Of a stretch of 36,440 nucleotides of DNA, positions 13,791 through 21,682 are shown in pieces. Position numbers and translations under genes: made by a program. The stretch is from Actinomycetota bacterium (GTDB lineage Bacteria > Actinomycetota > Actinomycetes > Actinomycetales > Microbacteriaceae): contig JAIUOH010000032.1 in the NCBI GenBank assembly GCA_020161315.1, forward strand, positions 1 to 36,440, read 5' to 3'. The number at the start of each line of letters is the position of its first letter. The stretch's first letter is position 1. The notes under the pieces are model-generated. The model saw only the letters and a list, made by a program, of their open reading frames with translations. It did not search any database and had not been told where the DNA came from.

Positions 13791-14563
13791 TCATGTCGAC
13801 GCGTGAAGTTACGACGATGCCGGCAGCTGCCGTTCAGCAGCTGCCGGTGCCTCCGGCGTTGCCTCCGACAGTGCCCGAGGTTGATACGCCGATCCGGTGG
13901 GAACTGATCTGGCCGGGGCACCCGCGCGTCGATGTGTGGCTGCAGGGGAACCCTGCACCAGACTTCGTGTTCGATCGTCACCAGGTCGCGCAGCTGCTCG
14001 GCTTCATGCTTACCCCTGAGATTGCAGCAGGCATTCCCGCTCAATGGTCGACCACCGTAGCCGACGGGGACGGGCAGCGCCTCGTGGAGCTGTGGTCCCG
14101 AGATATCACTGTGCAGGTCGCGCTCAACGCCCCGAACGAAGATCTCGGTATCGAGTTCGCCGAGTGGGTGGAGGGCCACCGTCGAGATCTCGCCCATGAC
14201 TTCCACGGCGCAGTGAAAGACTCTCTTCCGACGATCACCGCCGGCTACGGGCACGGCCACGAGGTCGCGTCGATCGCGCGCAAGCTGTCAACCAAGTACG
14301 GGCATTTGAGCCGAGAATACGTCTTCTCTCGCATGTGCGCGCTCGGCTGGATCGAAGCGCTGCCGGAGCGCGCCGAGCAGGGTCGTTACCGCCCCACCGA
14401 GCAGGGCTTGCGCGAGCACCTGGTCTTCGTGGTGCCGAAGACGATTCGTGGACGCAAGGGCGTCTACTCGCAGGTGCTGGTCACGCCGACCGGGTTCGCA
14501 CGCCTCGAGGCCGATCTGCTCGACGTGGTCGAGGTTGACGGGCTGCGAGGTGATGCTGCGTGA
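13787..14563 (+). CDS. KilAC-like antirepressor-type protein
   Basis: A 258-residue protein. The C-terminal third (about residues 170-250) reads LSREYVFSRMCALGWIEALP, GRYRPTEQGLREHLVFVVPK, then SQVLVTPTGFARLEADL. This is the layout of KilAC, the C-terminal domain of phage antirepressors: a helix with a turn to G-W/Y, P-T-x-x, 'V-T-P-x-G', then an end helix. The N-terminal half has no recognised Bro or Ant domain. Antirepressors inactivate phage repressors by direct binding; since the immunity repressor here lacks a cleavable domain, this protein is a candidate partner. Starts at 13793 or 13817 cannot be excluded. Confidence 0.65.
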   Translation: MIMSTREVTTMPAAAVQQLPVPPALPPTVPEVDTPIRWELIWPGHPRVDVWLQGNPAPDFVFDRHQVAQLLGFMLTPEIAAGIPAQWSTTVADGDGQRLVELWSRDITVQVALNAPNEDLGIEFAEWVEGHRRDLAHDFHGAVKDSLPTITAGYGHGHEVASIARKLSTKYGHLSREYVFSRMCALGWIEALPERAEQGRYRPTEQGLREHLVFVVPKTIRGRKGVYSQVLVTPTGFARLEADLLDVVEVDGLRGDAA

Positions 14564-14778
14564 TCGATCCCAGCTTCATCCCCGCGATCATCGCGGAAGA
14601 CACCGCTGCCGTCTCGGCCGAGGACTCCGTGTGGGTGCTCGTCGCCGACGCTGCAGCCGGCGGCGCACCCGCACCCGTGTCGGGTGACGCGCTCGCGGTG
14701 TACAGCCGCGGCGACCAACGCATGAAAGACGGCCGACGCGCGCACGCTCGCGCACTACTTACCGGGAGCAAGCAATGA
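14560..14778 (+). CDS. Small hypothetical protein
   Basis: A 72-residue protein from GTG 14560 (VIDPSFIPAIIAEDTAAVSA), Ala-rich, with a basic C-terminal third (MKDGRRAHARALLTGSKQ). The start overlaps the upstream stop and its own stop overlaps the next ATG. No motif is recognised. Confidence 0.7.
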   Translation: MIDPSFIPAIIAEDTAAVSAEDSVWVLVADAAAGGAPAPVSGDALAVYSRGDQRMKDGRRAHARALLTGSKQ

Positions 14779-14879
14779 AAGACGTACTGATCTACGTGCT
14801 GGCGGGCGCGGCCACGGCCGTTGCCTTGTGCACGGTCATTGTGATGGTTTTCGTCATCGTCACGGGTGACGTCGCGTGA
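14775..14879 (+). CDS. 34-residue single-span membrane peptide
   Basis: A short protein, MKDVLIYVLAGAATAVALCT, then VIVMVFVIVTGDVA; almost all of it is one hydrophobic helix. Both ends overlap neighbours by 4 bases (ATGA and GTGA), which strongly supports translation. It is probably an inner-membrane peptide; its role is unknown. Confidence 0.68.
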   Translation: MKDVLIYVLAGAATAVALCTVIVMVFVIVTGDVA

Positions 14880-16063
14880 CCGAGCAGTACGTGAAGGGCG
14901 AGATCTGCCCCTACGCGATGGTCTACATGGTGTGGTGGCCCGAGCATCACGTCGTCAAGTTCGGATTCGCGTGGAAGATGTCGCGCATCTACGAGTTCAT
15001 GCGCACCGGCGCCGAGCTGATCTACGTGTCAAAGCCGATGCGTAAAGACGGTGAGAAGGCGGTGCTGTCGCTCGCGCGCCAGCGGTTCCAGCGAGCGTTC
15101 GCGACGGCGAAAGACGCCGAGTTTTTGTTTTGGCGTGGGCGCGGCTTCAGTGAGTGCTTCATTGTGCCCGATGACCGGCTCGAGGAAGCCATTGACGACT
15201 GTTACGTAGGAGGAATCGCCGCATATGCACATCACGAAGAGGAGGCTCTTGCCTGGCGACGATCTCGAGAGCCCGGCGCTGACCTCTATGCCGGATACGG
15301 TCCGGCTGCTTGCGTGGTCGCTGAGGCTGCTGACCGACTCGACGGGGCGGGAGATCCTCGACCCGAGACAGATTCGCGATGCGATCTGGCCGACGAAACC
15401 GAAGCACCGACCGCGGCCGACGCCGGCGGAAGTCGAGGACATGATGATGCAGCTCGACGAGACGGGCTGGCTGCAGATTTACTCGCACCCGACCGACCCG
15501 TCGACGACGCTGTTTCAGATCACCGCGACCTGGCCGCCGGACCCGTCGCGCGACCAGACGTCGAACCTGCCGTCACCCCCGAAATTTCCGCACCAGGATG
15601 CCGATCTAACCGGTGTCGTGACAACAGCAGTAGAGGGAGAGGGCGAGAGAGAGCGGGCGAGAGAGTGGGAGCGGGAAGCCGCCTGGTCCCACCCAGCACC
15701 GCAACCCGAACCAGAATCGTTCCCCGTCGAGATCTCTGCACCTGCAGCACCCCCGCAATCGTTGGGGATCAAGCTTTCCCCATCACGGTTCTGCAGCCTG
15801 CACAGAGGTGGACCTCCCGAGGGCGTCGACTGTCGAGACTGCGGCACAGCGAGGGGTCGTGCCGAGCGACACCTCGAGCTCAAGACTGCCCGGCGCCGAG
15901 CTCAGGCGCTGCCGCCGATCGAGCGCGAGTTCATGATTCGCGGGATCGACGCCGAGTTGCGCGAGCTCGAGGAAGCCGCGGCGGCAGCTGGTCGACCTCG
16001 CAGCGCACCGCAGACCTTGCCTGGCATGGAGTACACCGCGACCTCACCCGAGCCGGCCCCTGA
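14876..16063 (+). CDS. GIY-YIG-like (T5orf172/Mug113-type) protein with overprinted C-terminal part
   Basis: The frame starts at GTG 14876 with a 4-base overlap and stays open for 395 residues. Residues 1-115 look like a real domain: PYAMVYMVWWPEHHVVKFGF, then MRTGAELIYVS, GEKAVL and an EFLFW end, the strand-helix order of GIY-YIG relatives of the T5orf172/Mug113 type (nicking nucleases or DNA-binding domains). From about residue 117 (base 15225) the frame runs beneath a second gene in a different frame and becomes Arg/Asp/Ala/Ser-rich, as expected of a shadow. The functional protein may end with this low-complexity tail or be joined to the next gene by frameshifting. The domain call is tentative. 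Confidence 0.55.
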   Translation: MTEQYVKGEICPYAMVYMVWWPEHHVVKFGFAWKMSRIYEFMRTGAELIYVSKPMRKDGEKAVLSLARQRFQRAFATAKDAEFLFWRGRGFSECFIVPDDRLEEAIDDCYVGGIAAYAHHEEEALAWRRSREPGADLYAGYGPAACVVAEAADRLDGAGDPRPETDSRCDLADETEAPTAADAGGSRGHDDAARRDGLAADLLAPDRPVDDAVSDHRDLAAGPVARPDVEPAVTPEISAPGCRSNRCRDNSSRGRGRERAGERVGAGSRLVPPSTATRTRIVPRRDLCTCSTPAIVGDQAFPITVLQPAQRWTSRGRRLSRLRHSEGSCRATPRAQDCPAPSSGAAADRARVHDSRDRRRVARARGSRGGSWSTSQRTADLAWHGVHRDLTRAGP

Positions 16064-16097
16064 TCGATTCGCTGACTGGGACCCCAGCGAGTTCTAA
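15225..16097 (+). CDS. Replication-initiator-like protein
   Basis: A 290-residue protein with AGGAGG at 15208-15213, 11 bases before the ATG; an in-frame TAG at 15207 excludes a longer start. Residues 1-105 look like the winged-helix DNA-binding domain of phage replication initiators (RLLAWSLRLLTDSTGREILD, then MMMQLDETGWLQIYSHPTD). A long Pro/Glu-rich linker follows, then a Cys segment (FCSLHRGGPPEGVDCRDC) that may bind zinc, and a C-terminal helix. With no polymerase or helicase visible, it probably recruits host replication proteins. It covers most of the preceding open frame, which is unusual. Confidence 0.72.
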   Translation: MHITKRRLLPGDDLESPALTSMPDTVRLLAWSLRLLTDSTGREILDPRQIRDAIWPTKPKHRPRPTPAEVEDMMMQLDETGWLQIYSHPTDPSTTLFQITATWPPDPSRDQTSNLPSPPKFPHQDADLTGVVTTAVEGEGERERAREWEREAAWSHPAPQPEPESFPVEISAPAAPPQSLGIKLSPSRFCSLHRGGPPEGVDCRDCGTARGRAERHLELKTARRRAQALPPIEREFMIRGIDAELRELEEAAAAAGRPRSAPQTLPGMEYTATSPEPAPDRFADWDPSEF

Positions 16098-16133
16098 CCC
16101 ACACCACACAAACCCCGAACCAAGGAGAAACCA

Positions 16134-17780
16134 ATGACCGAAGCAACCACCCAAGACCTCGAGCTCGTGCATGCGAACCCCGTCGACCTGGTGCTCGACG
16201 TGAACGTGCGCACCATCATCGACCTCGACGCCGAGTTTCTGAACTCCATCGGCGAGCACGGCGTGCTACAGCCCCCGACCGGGTGGCGCGACGAGCGCGG
16301 AGTGATCCACATCGAGATCGGCCAGCGCCGCTCGCTTGCCGCAGCGCAGAAGAAGCTCCCCACGATCCCGGTGATAGTGAAGCCCCGTGCCGACGCCGAG
16401 GCTGAGAAGATGCTGACGCAGCTCGTCGAGAACGATCGTCGTCAGGGCCTTCGCGATTCCGAGCACGCAGCGGCCTACCAGCAGCTCACCCTCTTCGGGC
16501 TCAAGCCGGATGACATCGCGAAGCGCACCGGCACGAAGCGCGACACCGTTCGGGCCGCGGTGAAGATCCTCAAGGAGCAGCCCGAAGCCCTCGAAGTGAT
16601 GAAGGAACATCCTGTCACGCTCGACGTTGCTGCGCAGATCGTCGAGTTCAACGAACACCGCGACCTGGTCGACCGGCTCACCGAAGTCGCTGAGAAGACT
16701 CCCGAGCGCCTCGCGCACGAGATCGGCTACGCCCGCGAAGAGGTCGAGGCGCGTGCCGAGGTTGAACAGCTGCGTGCCGAATGCGTAAACACATACCCCG
16801 ACGCAAAGTTCATCGCGCCCGGAGACGCGTGGGAGAACTTCCTTACGGATCTTGAAGTCGGCGAACACGAGGACGAGGATTCGGTGTTGCCCGAGCTCAG
16901 CGAGCTACGCATCGGCAGCGCAACTGAGGCCCCCACTCCAGCAGAAGCAATGCAGCGAGGCGGTCTCGTGATCACGCCGGTCGACCTCAGATACTGGGAG
17001 CGTCGCGAGGGCGAGTACGCGGGAAAGAACTACAAGCTCGAGTTCTACGTCGAACACCCACTCGACCGCGGCTACCAGTTCCCCAACGAGGACGACGCAC
17101 CAGAACTGTCCCCTGAAGCGCTGGAGCAGAAGCAGAAAGCGGAAGAGCTACTTCGCGAGCGCCAGCGCGTGAACGAGGCGTGGGAGAGCGCAAACAAAAT
17201 TCGACGATCTTGGATTGCCGACGAGCTTCTCCACGATCGTCGCAAGCTGCCTGCCGGTACCGGCTTCATCGTCATCGCCGCATGGAACAAGGGCGGTGGG
17301 CCGCTTCCAGCTTGGAGTTCGGGTGAGAGTCGCGAATTTGAGCACACAACGTTCTTTCTGGGGTTGCAGTTTGACTCGAAGGCCTGGCCTGCTGGTACCT
17401 CCTACTGGGCCGACAAAGACGTCATTGAACAGTCGGTCACTCGCTTGGCCAATGCTGCTGCTGGGCTTGGTCCTGATCGGGTGCTGCTCGCCCTTGCGCT
17501 GGGAAAGGTAGAGGCGCAGCTCGACGCACGGGGCTCGCACGCGAAGAAGTGGGGTGCGCAGTACTTCGAGCTGCTGCAGTCGTGGGGGTATGGGCTGTCC
17601 GAGATCGAGGAGCAAGCTATCCGTGATCGTCAGGCCGAACTCGAGGCTGAATTGGCTGCACAAGCCGCAATTCGTGCGGAGACAGAAGACGAGACTGACG
17701 ACTTCGATGATGACTCGGCCGAGGATGACTTCGACGACGACACCGACGAAGACGACGTCGACGACGCTGACGAGGACTAG
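16134..17780 (+). CDS. ParB-like protein
   Basis: A 548-residue protein with AAGGAG 8 bases before its ATG. Residues 20-85 form a ParB N-terminal (Spo0J-type) domain: NVRTIIDLDAEFLNSIGEHG, then IEIGQRRSLAAAQKKLP. ENDRRQGLRDSEHAAAYQQL and the HTH LKPDDIAKRTGTKRDTVRAA follow, as in ParB. The remaining 300 residues are not typical of ParB: two charged coiled coils and a very acidic tail of Asp/Glu repeats. No ParA is visible. It could serve plasmid-type partition of an extrachromosomal prophage, transcription regulation or DNA processing; ParB-fold proteins do all three in phages. Confidence 0.82.
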   Translation: MTEATTQDLELVHANPVDLVLDVNVRTIIDLDAEFLNSIGEHGVLQPPTGWRDERGVIHIEIGQRRSLAAAQKKLPTIPVIVKPRADAEAEKMLTQLVENDRRQGLRDSEHAAAYQQLTLFGLKPDDIAKRTGTKRDTVRAAVKILKEQPEALEVMKEHPVTLDVAAQIVEFNEHRDLVDRLTEVAEKTPERLAHEIGYAREEVEARAEVEQLRAECVNTYPDAKFIAPGDAWENFLTDLEVGEHEDEDSVLPELSELRIGSATEAPTPAEAMQRGGLVITPVDLRYWERREGEYAGKNYKLEFYVEHPLDRGYQFPNEDDAPELSPEALEQKQKAEELLRERQRVNEAWESANKIRRSWIADELLHDRRKLPAGTGFIVIAAWNKGGGPLPAWSSGESREFEHTTFFLGLQFDSKAWPAGTSYWADKDVIEQSVTRLANAAAGLGPDRVLLALALGKVEAQLDARGSHAKKWGAQYFELLQSWGYGLSEIEEQAIRDRQAELEAELAAQAAIRAETEDETDDFDDDSAEDDFDDDTDEDDVDDADED

Positions 17781-17783
17781 CCG

Positions 17784-18197
17784 ATGCAGAATCAGACCTT
17801 CACCATCACGCTGCCCATCGCGACGATCAATCAGCTGACCGAGCAGGCGGCACTCAGCTCAACGACACCGGGGCTGCTCGCCGCGCAGATCCTCAACCAG
17901 CGGTTCGAGCGCCCCGAATGGGGAGACATATCGATCGCGGCCGCTGCGCGAGAGATCGTCTCGGACAACCAGCGATTGCGCGCGGAACGGGATCGAGCGC
18001 GATTGACGGCGATGCGGATGTGGGCAGAGCTGCGCGACGAGCTCGGCACCGAGGCAGTCAGACGGGCGCCGCTGGTCACGCAGCAGCTGGTGCTCTACAC
18101 GGGTGACGTGCTCGATATCGCGATCGCCATTGTGGTCGAGTGCACCGATCGACTCCGCACCCGATCGAAGACCTCGCAAAGGTCAGACGGTGGCTAG
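17784..18197 (+). CDS. Hypothetical early protein
   Basis: A 137-residue protein (MQNQTFTITLPIATINQLTE at the start) beginning 3 bases after the ParB-like gene. The first 45 residues (a strand, then helices including LLAAQILNQRF) resemble a ribbon-helix-helix fold, which would make it a small DNA-binding partner of ParB, but this is a weak pattern match. The rest is helical with a basic end. The next gene starts 8 bases before its stop. Confidence 0.65.
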   Translation: MQNQTFTITLPIATINQLTEQAALSSTTPGLLAAQILNQRFERPEWGDISIAAAAREIVSDNQRLRAERDRARLTAMRMWAELRDELGTEAVRRAPLVTQQLVLYTGDVLDIAIAIVVECTDRLRTRSKTSQRSDGG

Positions 18198-18399
18198 GAA
18201 TGGCCGCCAGACAGCGTTCGACCCGGCGCCGGGCGATGTCTACACCACGGTCGACGGGTCTGCGTGGGTTGTCACGCGGACCCATGCCGGCCGGAGGGTC
18301 GAGCTCGAGCAGTACTGCACTGCGATCGCGAGCACCTGGTCGACCACGATCCCGAACCTACTTGCTCACACCGATACCTGGAGAAAGCGAACGACATGA
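18190..18399 (+). CDS. Small hypothetical protein
   Basis: A 69-residue protein from GTG 18190 (VARNGRQTAFDPAPGDVYTT). An SH3-like beta core (GDVYTTVDGSAWVVTRTHAG) is followed by a helical, basic tail. The start overlaps the upstream stop by 8 bases and its own stop overlaps the next ATG by 4. An ATG at 18200 lies in a frame with shadow-like composition and was not chosen. Its function is unknown. Confidence 0.68.
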   Translation: MARNGRQTAFDPAPGDVYTTVDGSAWVVTRTHAGRRVELEQYCTAIASTWSTTIPNLLAHTDTWRKRTT

Positions 18400-18896
18400 G
18401 CACCAACCCTGATTGGATCACGATCCAGTCGACCGCCCCGAAGCTGCACAAGCCCGGGTACTTCATCGACGAGCACGGCACGAAGAGCACGCACCACTCG
18501 CTCGAGGTGGGCGAGATCACTCTACTGCAGGGTCGGCCGATCGACTGGGTGATCTTCGCACGCAAGCTCGAGCAAGAGGCCGCGAGCTATTGCACCCCCG
18601 ACGAGCTGCTGCCGCTCGCCGCCTATCCCGGCAAACAGGTCTCTCAGCTGCAGGTCGACGCGCTTGAGGTCTTGCACGACTCGGCACAGGTGCTCGAACG
18701 CAGCCGGGCCGTGCGGGCGCCGGCGGCGAGAATCGCGGCCAGCGTACGCAAGCTCGCGAGAGCGATGACCGACCGCCCCGATCTCTACCGCGAGGCCGCC
18801 GCGCAAGAGCTCATGCTGATCGGTGTTCGAGTACTCGAGATCCTCGAGGTGTTCGGCCGGGGCCGGGGCTTCGACTCGGATCGGACGGGATCATGA
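18396..18896 (+). CDS. Hypothetical early protein
   Basis: A 166-residue protein. The N-terminal 45 residues are beta-rich (DWITIQSTAPKLHKPGYFID), the remainder helical with many Ala, Arg and Leu. The ATG at 18396 overlaps the previous stop. It is coupled to the downstream ASCH gene by a 4-base overlap. I do not recognise the family. Confidence 0.7.
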   Translation: MSTNPDWITIQSTAPKLHKPGYFIDEHGTKSTHHSLEVGEITLLQGRPIDWVIFARKLEQEAASYCTPDELLPLAAYPGKQVSQLQVDALEVLHDSAQVLERSRAVRAPAARIAASVRKLARAMTDRPDLYREAAAQELMLIGVRVLEILEVFGRGRGFDSDRTGS

Positions 18897-19396
18897 CCGG
18901 CATGCGAGTGCTCACCGTCCGCCAGCCATGGGCGTGGGCGATCATGCACGGCGGTAAAGACGTCGAGAACCGGAGCCGGAATCTCGCAGGCGACTACCGT
19001 GGGTCGGTCGCGATTCATGCCGCGAAGTCGGTCGACATGGAAGCGTTCAGGAGCCCCAACATTATCGGGGCGATCGCGTTGAAGCGCCTGTTCTCTAGAG
19101 CCAGCGACCCGGCAACGTTCAAGGAATCGCCGCGCGGGCGCATCATCGGAGTCGTTGATCTCGTCGACGTGCACCATGGCCCCGAGTTTGGTGGTGGGTG
19201 CCACCAGCTCGGTAGCCCGTTGCCGGTCAATCCAAACTATGACCCCTGCTCGGCATGGGGTGATGCCGGCGCTTACCACTTGGTGTTGAGCAACCCGCGC
19301 CCGCTCACCAAACCACTTGAGCATCGCGGAGCGCTCGGCCTGCGACATCTTGACGAAGACACGACCGCGCAGATCCTCGCGCAGATTGGGGCATGA
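18893..19396 (+). CDS. ASCH-domain protein
   Basis: A 167-residue protein whose N-terminus reads MRVLTVRQPWAWAIMHGGKD then VENRSRNL, the signature of the ASCH fold (a PUA-like RNA/modified-nucleotide-binding domain), with GRIIGVVDLVDVH and GAYHLVLSN as later core strands. ASCH proteins bind or process RNA or modified bases; in phages they often sit among early genes, and the target here is unknown. Start and stop overlap the neighbours by 4 bases. Confidence 0.83.
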   Translation: MTGMRVLTVRQPWAWAIMHGGKDVENRSRNLAGDYRGSVAIHAAKSVDMEAFRSPNIIGAIALKRLFSRASDPATFKESPRGRIIGVVDLVDVHHGPEFGGGCHQLGSPLPVNPNYDPCSAWGDAGAYHLVLSNPRPLTKPLEHRGALGLRHLDEDTTAQILAQIGA

Positions 19397-19836
19397 CCAT
19401 GGGCTACGCCGTTTACGAAGATCGGGCAGCGCGTGATCTTGGGGTTGAACGTTGGGCAGGGTACGGTGTGCCCGCTGTTTGCGATGTCGCTGGGTGCGAG
19501 GTCAAGATCGACCGAGGTATGGGGTATCGATGTGAGGAGTACACGACTTACACCTACTACGACGCTGAAGGCAACCCGTGCAACGACGCTGACGACTGGG
19601 CGGAGGAATGCGAAGCGCAGGAGCAGGGCTGCGGCCTGCACTTCTGCGAACATCACCTCGAGCACGGCTCAGGTCACCGCGAAGATGTCGTGCCGAAGCC
19701 GGACACGCAGGAGTGGGTGCGATTCATCCTCTCGGACGAATCGTGGGCGGATTGGCGAGATGAGAACCCATATCGCGTCGCCGCATATGAAGCTGCACTA
19801 CCGGAAGAGGGGGTGAGAACGCATGAACATTCGTGA
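19393..19836 (+). CDS. Cys/His-rich (zinc-binding-like) protein
   Basis: A 147-residue acidic protein with cysteines arranged as CDVAGC (residues 30-35), YRCEEY, CNDADDWAEEC and CGLHFCEHHLEHG. These are consistent with two zinc sites. The ATG overlaps the ASCH stop, and the next gene begins 14 bases before its end. The family is not recognised. Confidence 0.7.
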   Translation: MTMGYAVYEDRAARDLGVERWAGYGVPAVCDVAGCEVKIDRGMGYRCEEYTTYTYYDAEGNPCNDADDWAEECEAQEQGCGLHFCEHHLEHGSGHREDVVPKPDTQEWVRFILSDESWADWRDENPYRVAAYEAALPEEGVRTHEHS

Positions 19837-20149
19837 GATTCGAGAGAAGATCCGGCAGGTCGATAGCGAGCGCGCAAGAGTTAGAGCGCTTGAGAGTCTT
19901 GCCGACATCGTGATGCAGTTCACCGAAGAGCGGACCGTGACATTGAGTCCGGCTGGTCGCATTATGGCGTGGCTTCGCAAAGACGATCGCCTTACTGGCG
20001 AGAAACCTGCACGCGACATCACTCTTACTAGAGAGGAGCGGAACGAGCTGATTGATTGGCTTAGGCTGTCGGCCTGGCAGCGCAAGAAGCGCGCTGACGC
20101 GATGGAGGCCGAGATCGTTGCGAGCCGGGGTGAGAGCGATGGCGAGTGA
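19823..20149 (+). CDS. Hypothetical helical protein
   Basis: A 108-residue, charged and mostly helical protein (MNIREIREKIRQVDSERARV at the start). It overlaps the upstream gene by 14 bases and the downstream one by 11. GAGGGGG lies just before its ATG. No motif is recognised. Confidence 0.7.
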   Translation: MNIREIREKIRQVDSERARVRALESLADIVMQFTEERTVTLSPAGRIMAWLRKDDRLTGEKPARDITLTREERNELIDWLRLSAWQRKKRADAMEAEIVASRGESDGE

Positions 20150-20336
20150 GTTGGGCCCCCGGGCGCGCGAGGCCCGGGACGAGATCGGGTGGACTGACTC
20201 GAACGATGCGATGCAGGTGACGTTCGCGATGTTGCAGCTCGCTCGAGTTGTCGTGGACATGGCCGAGCAGATCGATCGACTCACGGTGTTGGTTGAATCA
20301 GGAGGTGACAAGAATGGAGCAGCTGACTCGAGCTGA
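20139..20336 (+). CDS. Small hypothetical protein
   Basis: A 65-residue protein from ATG 20139 (a GTG at 20130 is an alternative), helical and acidic (FAMLQLARVVVDMAEQIDRL). It overlaps both neighbours by 11-23 bases, which supports translation in this compact operon. It may form a coiled coil. Its function is unknown. Confidence 0.62.
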   Translation: MASELGPRAREARDEIGWTDSNDAMQVTFAMLQLARVVVDMAEQIDRLTVLVESGGDKNGAADSS

Positions 20337-20922
20337 CTGGTTGGTCGAGCGGCTTGCTCAGGTGCCACCACTCGTGGTGCAGTTGCGATCCCAGGCCGTG
20401 CCCTCACTGCAGGCGAAGCAGGACGGCCGTGTCTCGGGCTCCCGTGACGTCGCCGCCCCGCCGCTGCAACTGACGCCGCTCGATGAGGCAGACGCTTTGT
20501 GGGCTCGGGTGTGCTCGCTTGCTGTGATGCTGGCGACGAGACTCGACGCGACCCCGCCTGCAGCGCTCGACCGCCAGCGCCTGAATCGCCTCGACGGTGT
20601 GGTGCGAGTGCAGGGGTTCGCGTCGTCGCATGCTGGTGTGGTCTGGCGTGATGCGTTCGAGGTGACGCAGTGGTTGATCCGTAGGTCATGGCGTTTGGCG
20701 ATGGGCGCCGAGTATGGGGAGTCTGTGGACAAGCTCGCTGCCGAGGTCGATCGCCTTGCGAAGCAGGTGGGTGCGTTCACGGGTTATCGGCATAAGACCT
20801 ATCGCCCGGACCCGTGCTGGGTGTGCGGACAGTACGCGTTGCTGCCTCGCTGGGGCGACGGCGAGCTGCTCGGTATCGACTGTGAGCATTGCGGTGCGAG
20901 CAGAGAGGTCAAGCGCGGGTGA
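20314..20922 (+). CDS. Zinc-ribbon protein of unknown function
   Basis: A 202-residue protein from ATG 20314, chosen because AGGAGG (20300-20305) lies 8 bases upstream. It is helical in the first 150 residues. The C-terminus has a treble-clef or ribbon pattern: CWVCGQYALLPRWGDGELLG, then CEHCG, i.e. C-x2-C and C-x2-C about 20 residues apart. This resembles small phage proteins encoded shortly before the terminase genes. Its stop overlaps the next GTG. Confidence 0.75.
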   Translation: MEQLTRADWLVERLAQVPPLVVQLRSQAVPSLQAKQDGRVSGSRDVAAPPLQLTPLDEADALWARVCSLAVMLATRLDATPPAALDRQRLNRLDGVVRVQGFASSHAGVVWRDAFEVTQWLIRRSWRLAMGAEYGESVDKLAAEVDRLAKQVGAFTGYRHKTYRPDPCWVCGQYALLPRWGDGELLGIDCEHCGASREVKRG

Positions 20923-21209
20923 GCAGCGCTGACCGTATCGAGCGTGATGGAGCGACCTGGTACACCTACCGAGGCGCAGCTCGCCGCGTTGGCCGTCATG
21001 TGCAGCGAATCAAAGAGTGGCGAGCACAGGGTATGCCGATGGCGTTCGATAACGAGGGTCGTCGGATAGTCGAGGAGAGCGTGTTGCTTGCCGAGTACCG
21101 CAGAAGGCTGGGGCGTTGGCCGATCCATCAACAGCGAATGAATCAGATCACACGAAACACACAGGGCGAGAACATTAGGCCGTCTCCATCAGTACCCCCT
21201 ACTGTGTGA
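20919..21209 (+). CDS. MerR-like HTH protein
   Basis: A 96-residue protein from GTG 20919. Residues 14-60 (WYTYRGAARRVGRHVQRIKE, then WRAQGMPMAFDNEGRRIVEE) match the winged-HTH pattern used by excise/MerR-like phage regulators, including the short wing and the closing helix LLAEYRRRLG. It is the last gene before the terminator at 21221 and could regulate the late genes that follow. The target is unknown. Confidence 0.72.
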   Translation: MSSADRIERDGATWYTYRGAARRVGRHVQRIKEWRAQGMPMAFDNEGRRIVEESVLLAEYRRRLGRWPIHQQRMNQITRNTQGENIRPSPSVPPTV

Positions 21210-21220
21210 AGTGCAGGATC

Positions 21221-21260
21221 AGGCCAGCGGACATTACGTCCGGTGGCCTTTCTGCTTTTC
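21221..21260 (+). terminator. Intrinsic terminator at the end of the early operon
   Basis: AGGCCA (21221-21226) pairs with TGGCCT (21244-21249) and CGGAC (21228-21232) with GTCCG (21238-21242), giving 11 pairs with one internal mismatch and an ATTAC loop. TTTCTGCTTTTC follows. It lies 12 bases after the last early gene and before the HNH gene. Confidence 0.82.
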
Positions 21261-21328
21261 TCCTTGGTTCGGGGCGCGGGGCGCGTGCGCATGCGCGCGT
21301 CTCGCGGAACCGAGAAGGAGTAGTGACG

Positions 21329-21682
21329 ATGAGGGTCTGCTCGGTAGCAGGGTGCCCGGAGATCTACCCGGTGGCAGAGGGCAGCAAGTGCCATTCACAC
21401 CGGCGCCAGGCAGATAGGGCGAGGGGCACGTCGGCCGAGCGCGGCTACGGCGGCCGAGGTCACCGATCCTTCCGCACCTCAGTGCTTGAGCGGGACTCGA
21501 TCTGCGTGCTCTGCGAGATCGAGCAAGCGACCGAAGCTGACCATCATCCCTACTCACGCAAAGAGCTTGAGGATCTCGGGCTCAATCCGAATGATCCTCG
21601 CTTCGGTCGTGGTTTGTGCTCGCCTTGCCACAAGATCGAGACCGCAAAGGCTCAGCCTGGAGGCTGGAACGCCAGCAGCTGA
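21329..21682 (+). CDS. HNH endonuclease
   Basis: A 117-residue HNH nuclease. The start at 21329 has AAGGAG 8 bases upstream. An N-terminal Cys/His set (CSVAGCPEIYP, KCHSHRRQAD) is followed by the HNH core: CVLCEIEQATEADHHPYSRK, then NPNDPRFGRGLCSPCHKIET, with two Cys pairs for structural zinc, the DHH catalytic histidine and the final H. In siphophages an HNH protein next to the terminase works with it to cut DNA at cos during packaging; its position here fits that role. Confidence 0.9.
   Translation: MRVCSVAGCPEIYPVAEGSKCHSHRRQADRARGTSAERGYGGRGHRSFRTSVLERDSICVLCEIEQATEADHHPYSRKELEDLGLNPNDPRFGRGLCSPCHKIETAKAQPGGWNASS

Noticed and set aside
13670-14260. A 196-codon leftward frame beneath the KilAC-like gene
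   Set aside because: No ribosome site, Arg/His-rich shadow composition, and a well-coupled gene on the other strand.
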